A stretch of 64,000 nucleotides of DNA from an uncultured Corynebacterium sp. Its GTDB lineage: Bacteria; Actinomycetota; Actinomycetes; Mycobacteriales; Mycobacteriaceae. Shown piece after piece: positions 38,409-48,743 of this stretch (positions within the stretch are counted from its first letter, which is position 1; each line of letters starts with the position of its first letter). Below the pieces are notes generated by a model. The model was not told where the DNA came from. It was given only the letters and a program-made list of their open reading frames with translations, and ran no database searches. The stretch is taken from contig NZ_CAMIBP010000003.1 of NCBI RefSeq assembly GCF_946223165.1, positions 62,001 to 126,000 on the forward strand, in the 5' to 3' direction. The position numbers and the translations under genes were made by a program.

Positions 38409-40634
38409 CTAGTCCGGGGACTCGGGCGCGGCGGAATCGGATGGCGAAATACTGGCCAGCGGGGTGTTCGCCGGGACGCTGTCGCCCGCGGCGCAGTGGA
38501 AGGTGACCACGCCCGCCTCGGTGGCGCGGAGGACGTGCTCCATCTTCATGGCCTCGACGATGACGATGGCGTCGCCTTCGGCCACGAGGTCGCCCTCCGC
38601 GACGGCGAGCGCCACGACGGTTCCGGGCATGGGCGAGGACAGCGAGCCGGAATCGGCGCCGTCCGACGCGCCGAGGGGTTCGGCCACGGGCACCTCGTCG
38701 ATGAGCCACGCGCCGCCGTGGCGCTGCCCCAGCCCGACGAGGAGCTGGTGGCCCGCGCGGCGCTCGAGGCGCCAGGTGGAGTCGACGCCGTCGAGGGTGA
38801 CCCGCCAGGTGTCGCCGGAGCTGGTACCGGTGGGTGCTGCTGCAACGGCGGCGGCGTGGGCAAACGTGCGTCGTGCCCCGTCGGATGCCCCGTCGGTCAC
38901 CAGCTGCGGGACGTAGCGCTCTCCCGCCGCGAGCGCCGCCTTGTGCCGCATGGCCTCGGCCGCCGCGAGGACCGGCTCAAGCACGACGGTGTGCAGGCTG
39001 TTCCGGGGCTCTGGGCGCACGGAGACGACGTGCCCGGCGGAGTCGGGGCCGCCGGGGCCGCCCGCGATATGGAAACGGAAGTCCTGCGGCGCGTCGGTGC
39101 GCAGGCGGAAGTTGTCGGCGATGCCCCAGGCGTCGCGCATGGCTCCGTCGGCCGCGGTCCCGCGGCCGCGCTCGGCGGAGAGGATGAGCGCCGCGGCAGC
39201 GAGTGCCTCGTCGACCACCGCGCCCGGCGCGTAGCCCTCGGCAATCCTCTCGAGGAGGCTGGTGTCGAGGTCACCGGACCGCACGGCGCCATCGGCAAGC
39301 AGGAAGCGGCAGAAGTCCGTATTCACGCCGACCCCGCCCACCACCGTAGAAGCGAGCGCCCGGTCGAGGCGATCGAGTGCCTCGGCGCGGTCGGCGCCCC
39401 ACGCAATGACCTTCATAAGCATCGGGTCGTAGAGGGACGTGACCTCAGAGCCATCCTGGATTCCGGAGTCGACGCGCACGCCGGGACCGTCAGGCTCGTT
39501 GACGAGGGCGACGGTGCCGCCGGTAGGCAGGAAGCCCGCCGCGGGATCCTCCGCGTAGACGCGGGCCTCGACGGCATGCCCCTTGAGCACCACGTCATCC
39601 TGGGTAAACGGCAACTCCTCGCCGCGAGCGATGGCCAGCTGCGTGGCCACGAGGTCGATCCCCGTGACCTCTTCTGTGACCGGATGCTCCACCTGGAGGC
39701 GGGTATTCATCTCCATGAAGAAGAAGTGGTCCGGGCGCGCGGCGGGAACGATGAATTCCACGGTGCCGGCGCCGACGTAGCCGACGGAGCGGGCGGCATC
39801 GCAGGCGGCCTCGCCGATGCGCGCGCGGGTTGCCTCGTCGAGCAGCGGCGAGGGGGCCTCCTCAATGACCTTCTGGTGGCGGCGCTGCAGCGAGCACTCG
39901 CGCTCACCCAGGTGGACGACGTTTCCGTGTTCGTCGGCGACGATTTGGACCTCGATGTGCCGCGGGGTGTCCACGAAGTGCTCGAGGAACAGCGAGTCGT
40001 CGCCGAAGGCTCCGGCGGCCTCGCGGCGCGCAGTCTGCAGGGCAGCGGGCAGGTCCGCTGGGTTCTCGACGCGGTGCATGCCCTTGCCGCCGCCACCCGC
40101 GGACGGCTTGATGAGGACGGGGAATCCGATACCGGGGGCGGCGTCGATGATGTCGGCGTCGGTGAGGCCGGGCTGGGAGATGCCCGGGACGGTCGGCACG
40201 TTGCGGGCCTCCACGGCGGCGCGGGCGGAAATCTTGTCACCCATCGTCTCGATGGCGCTGGCCGGCGGGCCCATGAAGATGATGCCAGCCTCCTCACAGG
40301 CGCGGGCGAAGGCGGCGTTTTCCGAGAGGAAGCCGTAGCCAGGGTGAATGGCCTGAGCGCCGGCGGCGCGGGCGGCCTCGAGGATCCTCTCCGCCACGAG
40401 GTAGGACTCGCGCGCGGAGGCCGGACCAATGGGGACGGCGACGTCAGCCTCGCGCACGTGGCGGGCGTCGCGGTCGGCCTCTGAATACACGGCGACGGAA
40501 CGCACGCCGTGGGCGCGCAGGGTACGAATGACGCGACAGGCAATCTCGCCACGGTTGGCGATGAGCACCGTGTCGATATGGCGAGCGACGCCGGAGTCGA
40601 TGTGGCGGTCAGTGCCGGTGAAGTGATCAGTCAT
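38409..40634 (-). CDS. accA1: Acyl-CoA carboxylase alpha subunit, biotin carboxylase + BCCP (AccA1/MccA type)
   Basis: 741 aa. Biotin carboxylase domain (residues about 18-470): [33 protein letters not shown], the ATP-grasp glycine loop [14 protein letters not shown], and [27 protein letters not shown]-like linker follows, then a BCCP domain ending near residue 735 with the biotinyl-Lys in EAMKMEHV. In the Rv2501c/Rv2502c context the complex is 3-methylcrotonyl-CoA carboxylase. It starts 9 bp after accD1. Confidence 0.94.
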   Translation of the reverse strand: MTDHFTGTDRHIDSGVARHIDTVLIANRGEIACRVIRTLRAHGVRSVAVYSEADRDARHVREADVAVPIGPASARESYLVAERILEAARAAGAQAIHPGYGFLSENAAFARACEEAGIIFMGPPASAIETMGDKISARAAVEARNVPTVPGISQPGLTDADIIDAAPGIGFPVLIKPSAGGGGKGMHRVENPADLPAALQTARREAAGAFGDDSLFLEHFVDTPRHIEVQIVADEHGNVVHLGERECSLQRRHQKVIEEAPSPLLDEATRARIGEAACDAARSVGYVGAGTVEFIVPAARPDHFFFMEMNTRLQVEHPVTEEVTGIDLVATQLAIARGEELPFTQDDVVLKGHAVEARVYAEDPAAGFLPTGGTVALVNEPDGPGVRVDSGIQDGSEVTSLYDPMLMKVIAWGADRAEALDRLDRALASTVVGGVGVNTDFCRFLLADGAVRSGDLDTSLLERIAEGYAPGAVVDEALAAAALILSAERGRGTAADGAMRDAWGIADNFRLRTDAPQDFRFHIAGGPGGPDSAGHVVSVRPEPRNSLHTVVLEPVLAAAEAMRHKAALAAGERYVPQLVTDGASDGARRTFAHAAAVAAAPTGTSSGDTWRVTLDGVDSTWRLERRAGHQLLVGLGQRHGGAWLIDEVPVAEPLGASDGADSGSLSSPMPGTVVALAVAEGDLVAEGDAIVIVEAMKMEHVLRATEAGVVTFHCAAGDSVPANTPLASISPSDSAAPESPD

Positions 40635-40643
40635 GGTGAGCTC

Positions 40644-42284
40644 CTACATACGGAAGACGCCAAAGCCCTGCTCGCCCAAGGGCGCGCCGGACGCGATGCC
40701 AAGTGCCAGGCCCAGAATCCGGCGGGTGTCCGCGGGATCGATGACCCCGTCATCCCACAGGCGGGCTGATGAATAGTACGGGTGCGACTCGTGTTCAAAC
40801 TTCTCGCGGATGGGGCGCTCGAACTCCTCCTGCTCGTCGGCGCTCCATGTTCCGCCGCTCTTTTCAATCTGGGCGCGCTTGACCGTCGACATCACCATCG
40901 CGGCCTGCGGTCCGCCCATGACGGCGATGCGGGCGTTGGGCCACATCCACAAGAAGCGCGGCGAGTAGGCGCGGCCGCCCATGGAGTAGTTGCCGGCGCC
41001 GAATGCGCCGCCGATGACGACGGTGAACTTCGGCACGCGGGTGGTGGCCACGGCGTTGACCATCTTGGCACCATGCTTGGCGATGCCGCCGGCCTCGTAC
41101 TCGCGGCCCACCATGAATCCGGTGGTGTTCTGCAGAAAGACCAGGGGGATGCCACGCTGGTCGCACAGCTCGATGAAGTGCGCGCCCTTGACCGCGGATT
41201 CGGAGAAGAGCACACCGTTGTTGGCGATGATCCCCACCGGGTGGCCGAAGATGTGGGCGAACGCCGTGACCAGCGTGGTGCCGTACTCGGCTTTGTACTC
41301 GTGATAGTCGCCGCCGTCGACGAGCACCTCAATGACCTCGTGAACGTCGTACGGGGTCTTCGCGTCGACAGGCACGATGTCATAGAGGTCGGACTGTGGA
41401 CGCGTGGGCTCGCGGACCTCCTCGGTCGCCCAGGGCGCCGCCGGGTCGGGGCGGCACGTGCCCACGATGTTGCGCACGATGCGCAAGGCGTCAGCGTCAT
41501 CGGTGGCCAGGTGGTCAGCCACGCCCGAGGTGCGGGCGTGCAGTGCGCCGCCGCCGAGGTCCTCCGGGGTGACCTCCTCGCCCGTAGCAGCCTTGACCAG
41601 CGGCGGGCCAGCCAGGAAGATGGTCCCCTGGTCCTGCACGATGACGGTCTCGTCGCTCATGGCAGGAACATAGGCGCCGCCGGCGGTACAGGAGCCCATG
41701 ACCGCAGAAATCTGCGGGATGCCGCGCTTGGAGAGGTTCGCCTGATTAAAGAAGATGCGGCCGAAGTGGTCGCGCCCGGGGAACACGTCATCCTGGTTGA
41801 GCAGCATGGCACCGCCGGAGTCCACGAGGTAGATGCACGGCAGGTTGTTTTCGCCAGCAATCTCCTGGGCGCGCAGGTGCTTGGTGACGGTGAGCGGGTA
41901 ATACGTTCCGCCCGAGACCGTCGAGTCGTTGGCCACGATCATGCACCGGCGGCCCCGGACGAGGCCGATGCCGGCGATAACGCCGGCGGCGGGAACCTTA
42001 CCGCCGTACATGTCGTGGGCGGCCAGCGGCGCGACCTCAAGGAAGGGACTGCCTGGGTCAAGCAGCTGGTTGATGCGATCGCGCGGCAGCAGCTTGCCGC
42101 GGGCGATGTGGCGATCGCGGGCCTTCTGGCTGCCGCCCTCAGCGGTGCGGTCGAGCAGCTCGCGCAGGTCCTTGACCAAGAGTTCGTGGCGTTCGCGATT
42201 GCTCAGCGGCGCCTCCGCGTCAGCGCCTGCCTCGGTGGGCTGGGCGTCGAGTGCGTCAGGTCCAGCGGGTGCCGGAGTAGTCAT
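40644..42284 (-). CDS. accD1: Acyl-CoA carboxylase beta subunit (AccD1/MccB type carboxyltransferase)
   Basis: 546 aa. Carboxyltransferase crotonase-fold protein with [101 protein letters not shown] and [29 protein letters not shown]. These are the methylcrotonyl-CoA carboxylase subgroup landmarks rather than propionyl-CoA ones. First gene of the catabolic operon; the TetR-type operator lies 63 bp upstream of its ATG. Confidence 0.94.
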   Translation of the reverse strand: MTTPAPAGPDALDAQPTEAGADAEAPLSNRERHELLVKDLRELLDRTAEGGSQKARDRHIARGKLLPRDRINQLLDPGSPFLEVAPLAAHDMYGGKVPAAGVIAGIGLVRGRRCMIVANDSTVSGGTYYPLTVTKHLRAQEIAGENNLPCIYLVDSGGAMLLNQDDVFPGRDHFGRIFFNQANLSKRGIPQISAVMGSCTAGGAYVPAMSDETVIVQDQGTIFLAGPPLVKAATGEEVTPEDLGGGALHARTSGVADHLATDDADALRIVRNIVGTCRPDPAAPWATEEVREPTRPQSDLYDIVPVDAKTPYDVHEVIEVLVDGGDYHEYKAEYGTTLVTAFAHIFGHPVGIIANNGVLFSESAVKGAHFIELCDQRGIPLVFLQNTTGFMVGREYEAGGIAKHGAKMVNAVATTRVPKFTVVIGGAFGAGNYSMGGRAYSPRFLWMWPNARIAVMGGPQAAMVMSTVKRAQIEKSGGTWSADEQEEFERPIREKFEHESHPYYSSARLWDDGVIDPADTRRILGLALGIASGAPLGEQGFGVFRM

Positions 42285-42336
42285 GTCGTGTCTCCCTTCG
42301 AGTGAAACCGCACGGGTGGCGGAATCCGGGACGCTC

Positions 42337-42400
42337 GTTAATTTCGGTTAATTGCGATTAACTTGAAAGCGACAATACAGAGCCGACATGTGGCCCACAA
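42337..42400 (-). promoter_or_regulatory. accD1 operon promoter with TetR-type operator
   Basis: On the minus strand TTGTGG (42400-42395), 17 bp and TATTGT (42377-42372) form a promoter. Just downstream is the perfect palindrome GTTAAT-TGCG-ATTAAC (42347-42362), with a further GTTAAT half-site at 42337-42342. The same 16-bp element occurs upstream of tetR and etfB. The 284-bp gap to tetR contains nothing else I can support. Confidence 0.7.
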
Positions 42401-42568
42401 CACAATTCACAAACCGACATAACTGCATTATTGGCAAATCGAAACTACCCGCCCCCCACCCCGCTCAGCGCCAAGAATTCGCAAGAATTAGCAAAATCTC
42501 ACGGCACATTAACACCCCTATGCACTACCCCCATCGGCGCCGCACCGGGCGACCTATCAGACCGACAC

Positions 42569-43162
42569 TCAGGCAGGCGCCAAAATCGCCGCCCACGCCA
42601 TGACGCGCAACTGTTCCCGCAGCACCTCCGGATTGGCCCAGTGATGCACATAGCGCGAAGAGCCAATGAGTCCCGCAGTAAGCTGCACCCGCATGCGCGC
42701 CGTGGACCTATCAAAGTCGGGCAAGACCTGCACCAGAGCATCGGTCCACAGATTCATGTAGGCACGCTGGAGCATGCGGATCTTCTCCGAATCCACGGCC
42801 ACGATGGTCCAGTGCTCACGCTCCTGAACCCGAATACGATCCGGCTCATCCACACAGATATCCACATGGAACGCAATGAGATCCTCGAGCAACGCCCGCG
42901 GGCCATCCCCCAACTCCGCATGGCGCGCCTCAATAGCCTTGGCGCCATCCAACAAGCGCGTAGAGATGTCCACGAGAAGCTCGGAGAGCAGGACCTCTTT
43001 GCTCTCGAAATAGCGGTAGAGCCCCGGTCCGGAGATACCCACTGCGGCCCCCACGTCCGATAGGCGCATGCGTGCAAAGCCCACATCCGCCATGATGCGC
43101 GACGCCTCCGCGAGGATATCCTTGCGCTTTTGCTCCTTGGCCTGTTCCCGGGGCGTCGCCAT
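42569..43162 (-). CDS. TetR family regulator of the catabolic cluster (Rv2506-like)
   Basis: 197 aa. HTH RLSDVGAAVGISGPGLYRYFESKEVLLSELL (about residues 33-63) is a standard TetR N-terminus. The C-terminal effector-binding domain includes VHHWANPEVLREQLRVM. It lies directly upstream of accD1 in the same direction, as Rv2506 relates to its acyl-CoA cluster. A 16-bp palindrome sits 43 bp before its start, suggesting autoregulation. Likely effectors are acyl-CoA intermediates (inference). Confidence 0.9.
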   Translation of the reverse strand: MATPREQAKEQKRKDILAEASRIMADVGFARMRLSDVGAAVGISGPGLYRYFESKEVLLSELLVDISTRLLDGAKAIEARHAELGDGPRALLEDLIAFHVDICVDEPDRIRVQEREHWTIVAVDSEKIRMLQRAYMNLWTDALVQVLPDFDRSTARMRVQLTAGLIGSSRYVHHWANPEVLREQLRVMAWAAILAPA

Positions 43163-43204
43163 GATGCTCCCCTTTCCGCACGAGCGCAGATGCTCGACAG
43201 TACA

Positions 43205-43220
43205 GTTAACCGTGAGTAAC
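43205..43220. promoter_or_regulatory. TetR-type operator upstream of the tetR gene
   Basis: GTTAACCGTGAGTAAC, an imperfect palindrome of the same length and layout as the accD1 site (shared consensus GTTAAYYGYGAKTAAC, both flanked by T on the right). Located 43 bp upstream of the tetR ATG. Confidence 0.65.
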
Positions 43221-43258
43221 TGACTTTAATCGTTTCCGCCCGGCAGGTCCACAGCTAA

Positions 43259-43298
43259 GGCCCGCGCCGCCTGCTCACTCATCGCAGGGGCGCGGGCC
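43259..43298 (-). terminator. Hairpin after purH
   Basis: GGCCCGCGCC (43259-43268) pairs perfectly with GGCGCGGGCC (43289-43298) around a 20-nt loop, 15 bp past the purH stop on the minus strand. There is no T tract, so the strength is uncertain. Confidence 0.55.
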
Positions 43299-43312
43299 CA
43301 CCACACGCGCGC

Positions 43313-44842
43313 TTAGTGGAAGAAGTGGCGTGTACCGGTGAGGTACATCGTCACACCAGCCTTCTGAGCTGCAGCAATGACCTCTTCGTCGCGGATAGAG
43401 CCCCCCGGCTGGACGACAGCCTTCACACCGGCGTCCAGCAGGACCTCCAGGCCATCAGCAAACGGGAAGAAGGCATCCGAAGCAGCGAACGAGCCCTCAG
43501 TGCGGTTGGCGCCGTCGGCCAGGGTGTTGGCGCGCTCAACGGCCAGCTTGGCGGAGTCGACGCGGTTGACCTGGCCCATCCCCACGCCCACGGTGGCGTT
43601 GTCCTTGGCCAGCAGGATGGCGTTGGACTTCACGGCGCGCACGGAGCGCCACGCAAACTCGAGCTGCGCCAGATCCTCACCAGACAAGGCCTCGCCGGAG
43701 ACGAGCTGCCAGTTCTCCGGCTTGTCGCCGTCGGCCTGGTAGGTGTCCGGCTCCTGCTCCAATACACCGCCGGAGATGAACTTCTTCTCCGTAACCGGCG
43801 CCTCATACTCGGCCACGAGCACGCGCAGGTTCTTCTTCTCGGAGAGAATCTCCACGGCGCCATCCTCGTAGGAGGGGGCCACGATGACCTCAGTGAAGAT
43901 GTCCTTGACCTGGGTGGCCATCTCCACAGAAACCTCACGGTTGACGGCGATGACGCCGCCGAAGGCGGACATCGGGTCACAGGCATGTGCGGCGCGGTGG
44001 GCCGCGGCGATGGACTCGTCGGACACGGCGATGCCGCACGGGTTGGCGTGCTTGATGATCGCCACACACGGGCGCTCGTGATCCCAAGCGGCGCGCCATG
44101 CGGCGTCAGCGTCCTGGTAATTGTTGAAGGACATTTCCTTGCCGTTAAGCTGCTGAGCGTTGGCGAGGCCCTTCGCGCCGGTGCGAGTCACGGTGGCCTT
44201 CTGGTGGGAGTTCTCGCCGTAGCGCAGCGTCGTGGTGGCACCACGCTCGGTGAGTTGGTCCACGAACCACGCGGAGACGGCTGCGTCATAGTCGGCGGTG
44301 TGCAGGAAGGCATCACGGGCCAGATCGCGGCGCTGTTCCAGCGTGAAGCCCTCGCCCTGGGCGGCGGCAATGACGTCGCCATAGCGGGCCGGATCCACGA
44401 CCACGGCCACGGAGGGGTGATTTTTGGCGGCGGCACGCACCATGGACGGGCCCCCGATGTCGATCTGCTCCACGCAGCCGTCGAAGTCAGCGCCGGAGGC
44501 GACGGTCTCACGGAACGGGTACAGGTTGACCACGACGAGCTGGAAGGCCTCCACGCCCAGCTCGTCGAGCTGCTTGAGGTGGTCTTCCTTGCGGGTGTCC
44601 GCCAGGATGCCGGCATGCACCTTCGGGTGCAGGGTCTTGACGCGGCCCTCCAGGCACTCCGGGAAGCCGGTGAGCTCCTCCACCGGGGTCACGGCAATGC
44701 CGAGGTCGGCAATCTTTTTCGCGGTCGAGCCGGTGGAGACGATCTGCACGCCGGCGGCGTCGAGCCCGCGGGCCAGATCTTCTAGTCCAGTCTTGTCGTA
44801 GACGCTGATCAGCGCGCGCTTGATCTGCTTGGCATCAGTCAT
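43313..44842 (-). CDS. purH: Bifunctional AICAR formyltransferase / IMP cyclohydrolase
   Basis: 509 aa, the last two steps of purine synthesis. The N-terminal cyclohydrolase domain ([46 protein letters not shown]) is followed by the transformylase domain with [20 protein letters not shown] and [12 protein letters not shown]. Length and motifs are normal. It follows purN by about 30 bp on the same strand. Confidence 0.97.
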   Translation of the reverse strand: MTDAKQIKRALISVYDKTGLEDLARGLDAAGVQIVSTGSTAKKIADLGIAVTPVEELTGFPECLEGRVKTLHPKVHAGILADTRKEDHLKQLDELGVEAFQLVVVNLYPFRETVASGADFDGCVEQIDIGGPSMVRAAAKNHPSVAVVVDPARYGDVIAAAQGEGFTLEQRRDLARDAFLHTADYDAAVSAWFVDQLTERGATTTLRYGENSHQKATVTRTGAKGLANAQQLNGKEMSFNNYQDADAAWRAAWDHERPCVAIIKHANPCGIAVSDESIAAAHRAAHACDPMSAFGGVIAVNREVSVEMATQVKDIFTEVIVAPSYEDGAVEILSEKKNLRVLVAEYEAPVTEKKFISGGVLEQEPDTYQADGDKPENWQLVSGEALSGEDLAQLEFAWRSVRAVKSNAILLAKDNATVGVGMGQVNRVDSAKLAVERANTLADGANRTEGSFAASDAFFPFADGLEVLLDAGVKAVVQPGGSIRDEEVIAAAQKAGVTMYLTGTRHFFH

Positions 44843-44874
44843 GGTGATGTATGAGCTTCCTTCGCTAAAAATGT

Positions 44875-45501
44875 TTAGAGATCGATGATGAGGCGGGAGT
44901 CCCCGACGCGGGTAGCGCGGAGGACATCGACGATGAGCTGACGCTCAACGACCTTAATGCGCTCATGCAGGCTGGCCTCGTCATCACCGCGCTCGATGAG
45001 GACCGGGCGCTGCGCGATAATCGAGCCGGTATCCACACCAGCGTCGACGAAATGGACGGTAGAACCGGTAACCTTCACCCCATACGCCAGCGCGTCGCGC
45101 ACGCCGTGCGCGCCCGGGAAGGACGGCAACAGCGCCGGGTGAGTATTGATGGTGCGCCCCTCGAATGCGGCAAGGAATGGCGCTCCCAATACCTTCATAA
45201 AACCAGCGGAAACCACCGCATCCGGGGTGCCAACAGCGGCAACCAGGCGGTGGTTCCATTCTTCGCGTCCCTGTGGGGACTTGTCTTCTAGGGGCACGAC
45301 CTCGGTGGGGATTCCCACGGCGGCCGCTCGCGCGATGCCTTGGCAGTCCACATCGGCGACGACCTTGACGACGCGATAATGGTCATCTTGGTGGTCGATG
45401 ATGTTCTGCACAAGCGATCCTGCCCCAGAGACAAGTACGACGATAGACAAAGGCCCCGCTGGCTCGTGGTCCGCGGCGCCTTGCGATAGGTGAGAAGTCA
45501 C
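44875..45501 (-). CDS. purN: Phosphoribosylglycinamide formyltransferase
   Basis: 208 aa from GTG 45501. Transfers formyl from 10-formyl-THF to [17 protein letters not shown] at the start binds the phosphate. [67 protein letters not shown] motifs hold the catalytic Asn, His and Asp. The Ala-Gly-Ser variant replaces the more common SGxGSN. Part of perM-purN-purH. Confidence 0.95.
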   Translation of the reverse strand: MTSHLSQGAADHEPAGPLSIVVLVSGAGSLVQNIIDHQDDHYRVVKVVADVDCQGIARAAAVGIPTEVVPLEDKSPQGREEWNHRLVAAVGTPDAVVSAGFMKVLGAPFLAAFEGRTINTHPALLPSFPGAHGVRDALAYGVKVTGSTVHFVDAGVDTGSIIAQRPVLIERGDDEASLHERIKVVERQLIVDVLRATRVGDSRLIIDL

Positions 45502-45535
45502 GCGACCTAGTCTAGTAGGCCGCGCGTGCGAGTCG

Positions 45536-47404
45536 TTAGTTCTCCTCGCGGCGGGGCTCCCCCGTCTCCCCCAATTCTTCCCCGTCGTCGGCCTCGTTCG
45601 TACCGTCAGCCGCACTCACGTCGTCAGCCGCGGAATCGCTTGCCGATGCCGCCTGCGCCTCGCCCGGCGCCACGTCGGCATCGGCGGCATCGGCGGCCTG
45701 CCAACTACCGTCAGCATCGAGCACCTCGGCCTCCACCACTTCGCCATCGACGATGCCCCACGCATCATCGCCGCGTGGTTCCTCAGCGGCCTCCACGTCA
45801 GTTTCCGCTTCAGCTTCCGTCTCGGCTTCGGCTTCCGTTTCGGCTTCAGCGTCGACATCCACCGACTCAGCAATGGCCGGCACCCCGGCACCGTCGGACG
45901 CACCGAGCGACGCAGCATCGGCGGCATCGGCGGCATCGGCGGCATCGGCAGCAGTGTCGCCCGCGACGTCATCGTCGGCGCCCGTTTCGCCCTCTGCATC
46001 AACCACGGTGTCAGTCTCTGCTTCTGCTTCTGCTTCTGCTTCAGCCTCAGCTTCCGCTTCTGCCTCGGCCGGCGTCGGCACGCCTTGACGCCAGGCGACG
46101 ACATTAAAGGCAGCGGCAACGCCGAGGCCGAGGACGGCTGGCCATGCCGCGGCGAGCAGCGTCGTCAGCCACACCATCGGGCCGGATGCTCCGTAGTAGC
46201 CCACGGCGCCACTCGCCAGGAAGCACGCAATGACCGCAATGAGCGCGCTGAACAGTCCGGCGGAGGCGGCATGGGCGAAGTTCGGCTTCACGCGGAGGAA
46301 ATACGCGAGCGCAGCGATGGCCGGAACGGCCAAGAAAGCCACGGCCCATTCCGCGGCCGAACCCGGAATGAGCGCAGCGATGGGCACCGGAGGAAGCGGA
46401 ACCAGCACGATGTCGAAGAGACTCATCGATGCCTGTCCGATGTGGAACTCGGAGCCCAAGAGAATACCCACGCCCGCGATGAGCGCATTCGGAATGTAGC
46501 CGATGCTCAAGGCAATGAGCGCGACGGTTCCGCCGATAGGAAGCTGCGGGTATTCCCCCAGCATCGTCGTCTGGCGGTCCCAACCGGCCGCCGTGAGAAC
46601 AACGAGTCCCACGGCCGCGGCAGCGGCCATGATGCCCAGGAAGCGCGCGGCGGAAAGGGCGCCGTCTACCAGCACACGCGGAACGGAATAGCGCTTCGCC
46701 AGCGCGCGCCACAAGCGAGGCCCCATGCCCACGACGAGCGCCGTGCCGTGCAGGAGCACGACCCGCAGGAGCGCAATACCCATGCTGGGAGGCTCGACGT
46801 CATAGACCTTGCCGGCGTCCCACAGCATGAACCATGCGATGAGGGTGAGCGCAATCGGAAGTCCCAACACGCAGGCGGTGAGGATAAGCAAATCATTAAT
46901 ACTGACGCGCTTGCGGACCGCGCCGTAGACCCGCACCGCCACGAGGGCAAACAACAGGCACGCCGGAAGCATGGGAACCATCCCAATGGTGATCCCGCCG
47001 GCAGCCACGGGAGCCAGATTGGTGACCATCCAGGACTCGCCGATGATGGTGGGCAGCCACGCCATGGGCGACCCCGTAAGCAAGACGGCCGCCAGCGCGA
47101 TCGCCACGATGATGGCGACGACGAGGCCGTTAGGAACGCCGATCGCGATGAACATGCGGCGCACGCGGGCGCGCATGGTCACGGGACGTTCAGCGGTGCG
47201 AGCATCACTGCGGGCCTGCACCGACGACGCGACTCGCGCCGCGGCATCCTGGCTCACCCGAGACTCAGCGCGGGTGGGCGCCGCCGCGGGAGCAGCCGCA
47301 GACGTCTTGGGCGCCTTGGGCGCGGACGGCGCAGCGGCGCGGCCGCGGCCGCGGCCGGTGGTTCGGCGGCCGCTACGGGAGGAAGGGCTCGTGTTCTTAC
47401 TCAT
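45536..47404 (-). CDS. perM: PerM-like cell-division membrane protein (DUF6350)
   Basis: 622 aa. A basic Ala/Pro/Arg N-terminus of about 90 residues is followed by roughly nine or ten helices (residues about 85-435), including GVPNGLVVAIIVAIALAAVLL and IGYIPNALIAGVGILLG. The C-terminal 180 residues are acidic and begin with a pure Glu-Ala tandem (EAEAEAEA... about 440-458), followed by further AE and AAD repeats. The M. tuberculosis orthologue Rv0955 stabilises the divisome protein FtsB; the perM-purN-purH order is the same. The tail is hypervariable low-complexity sequence. Confidence 0.82.
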   Translation of the reverse strand: MSKNTSPSSRSGRRTTGRGRGRAAAPSAPKAPKTSAAAPAAAPTRAESRVSQDAAARVASSVQARSDARTAERPVTMRARVRRMFIAIGVPNGLVVAIIVAIALAAVLLTGSPMAWLPTIIGESWMVTNLAPVAAGGITIGMVPMLPACLLFALVAVRVYGAVRKRVSINDLLILTACVLGLPIALTLIAWFMLWDAGKVYDVEPPSMGIALLRVVLLHGTALVVGMGPRLWRALAKRYSVPRVLVDGALSAARFLGIMAAAAAVGLVVLTAAGWDRQTTMLGEYPQLPIGGTVALIALSIGYIPNALIAGVGILLGSEFHIGQASMSLFDIVLVPLPPVPIAALIPGSAAEWAVAFLAVPAIAALAYFLRVKPNFAHAASAGLFSALIAVIACFLASGAVGYYGASGPMVWLTTLLAAAWPAVLGLGVAAAFNVVAWRQGVPTPAEAEAEAEAEAEAEAEAETDTVVDAEGETGADDDVAGDTAADAADAADAADAASLGASDGAGVPAIAESVDVDAEAETEAEAETEAEAETDVEAAEEPRGDDAWGIVDGEVVEAEVLDADGSWQAADAADADVAPGEAQAASASDSAADDVSAADGTNEADDGEELGETGEPRREEN

Positions 47405-47932
47405 CGGGTAATCACTTTGCCACGCCGCGGGCGTCTGACGCGGGCGGCACGACGAGGTAAGGAGGATATCCCTTCGAAGTCAACGTTGACCGTAGACACA
47501 CATCCCTTTCTCCTCTATTATTTACTGTGGTCACCACCGCCACACGCGGATCAGTTCAATAAACCTCAACGACAGGTTCACAATGAGGCCTATGTATAAG
47601 GAATAGATCCACAATGACCGATGACGCCTTCATCGCCGAGTCCCGCGATGGGTGGGGGTAAAAGCGGGCCGAACGCGCGTAGCGGGTGGCTGAAAGTTTT
47701 CTTTCAACCTCCATCTGTACTGAGTCGCCGTATCTTAAAAACGGCTAAGACTTCCACAATGAGGTTGCCTGCCCATTTTTGAGACGCTATTGTTATCGTT
47801 CGTTGGTAACAAGAAGGTCACAATCGCGTAACCAACCGGGAAGCACGTAACAGCAACACTCCCGGTTTCAGCGTGGTCCACCACCTTATGGACACCACGC
47901 ACGCGAATGGAGACAGAGAAAGAAGATTTTTG
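47405..47932. other. 528-bp divergent region between perM and the first M23 gene, with structured leader
   Basis: No convincing gene. A 15-codon ATG frame at 47614 looks fortuitous. Recognisable elements: TGAAAG-TTTT-CTTTCA (about 47690-47705); GTAAC and GTCAC half-sites at about 47806-47832 (GGTAACAAGAAGGTCAC, then GCGTAAC), resembling MtrA direct repeats. Two consecutive hairpins follow just before the gene: AACCGGGA/TCCCGGTT (47834-47867) and GCGTGGT..CCA/TGG..ACCACGC (47871-47900). Confidence 0.5.
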
Positions 47933-48715
47933 ATGCGAAGCAAGACTCAGCGGAACGCGGGACGTCACCGCAAGATCACCACCTCGCAGACCGCCAAGGG
48001 CCGTGTAGCACTCTTCACCGTCGCAGCTGGCGCGGTGTCCACCGCCGGCATTTCGGGCGCAGCAGCCGCACAGCTGCAGGGCACCCCGGAAGCCGAGGGG
48101 CAGACCCAGACCACGGGCATTAACCTCGCGGCCGCAGCGAACCCGCTGGACCAGGCCACCAAGGACCTCAACTCCACGGTCGAAGGCACCATCGCTGACG
48201 CAGCCGCCGCCGTCCCGCAGATTCTCAACGTCGCGGAGACCAAGCCGGTCACCAACCTCAACGAGCAGCTCACGCAGGCCATCCAGGCCGCTGACGCCCG
48301 CGCCGCCGAAGACCAGGCTAACCGCGCACCGTCCGTTGCCCGTCCGGCAGAGGGCGCCTTCACCTCCCCATTCGGCCCCCGCTGGGGCTCCTTCCACTAC
48401 GGCGTCGACATCGCCAACGCCCTGGGCACCCCGATCCTCGCCGTCATGGACGGCACGGTCATCGATTCCGGCCCGGCATCCGGCTACGGCCAGTGGATCC
48501 GCATCAAGCACGAGGACGGCTCCGTGTCCGTCTACGGCCACATGCAGACCCTCGACGTCTCCGTGGGCGAGCACGTCGTCGCCGGCCAGAAGATCGCCGG
48601 CATGGGCTCCCTCGGCTTCTCCACTGGCTCGCACCTCCACTTCGAGATTCACCCAGACGGCACCACCCCGGTGGATCCGGCCGCTTGGCTGGCCGAGCGC
48701 GGCATCAATCTCTAA
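47933..48715 (+). CDS. Secreted M23 family metallopeptidase (LytM domain), copy 1
   Basis: 260 aa from ATG 47933. A basic N-terminus with a hydrophobic export segment (GRVALFTVAAGAVSTAGISGAAAA, about residues 23-46) precedes a linker. The LytM domain carries zinc ligands in FHYGVDIAN (H-x3-D) and HLHFEIH, and ends PDGTTPVDPAAWLAERG. Cleaves peptidoglycan cross-bridges or activates other hydrolases. A longer ATG at 47873 is possible but the leader is highly structured. Close paralogue of 53720-54463, with the same C-terminal 110-residue pattern. Confidence 0.93.
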   Translation: MRSKTQRNAGRHRKITTSQTAKGRVALFTVAAGAVSTAGISGAAAAQLQGTPEAEGQTQTTGINLAAAANPLDQATKDLNSTVEGTIADAAAAVPQILNVAETKPVTNLNEQLTQAIQAADARAAEDQANRAPSVARPAEGAFTSPFGPRWGSFHYGVDIANALGTPILAVMDGTVIDSGPASGYGQWIRIKHEDGSVSVYGHMQTLDVSVGEHVVAGQKIAGMGSLGFSTGSHLHFEIHPDGTTPVDPAAWLAERGINL

Positions 48716-48743
48716 ACTTCAACACCCTCAGGCAACCAACACC

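Noticed and set aside
37134..40484. 1116-codon plus-strand open frame opposite the acyl-CoA genes
   Set aside because: Antisense shadow of accA1, fadE and maoC in high-GC DNA; the real genes on the other strand have complete family motifs.
47614..47661. 15-codon ATG frame upstream of the M23 gene as a leader peptide
   Set aside because: No clear ribosome site at the right distance and no regulatory codon run; likely chance.
47405..47932. c-di-AMP (ydaO) riboswitch ahead of the M23 gene
   Set aside because: Hairpins are present and the gene class fits, but the conserved ydaO core segments that I know are not recognisable.
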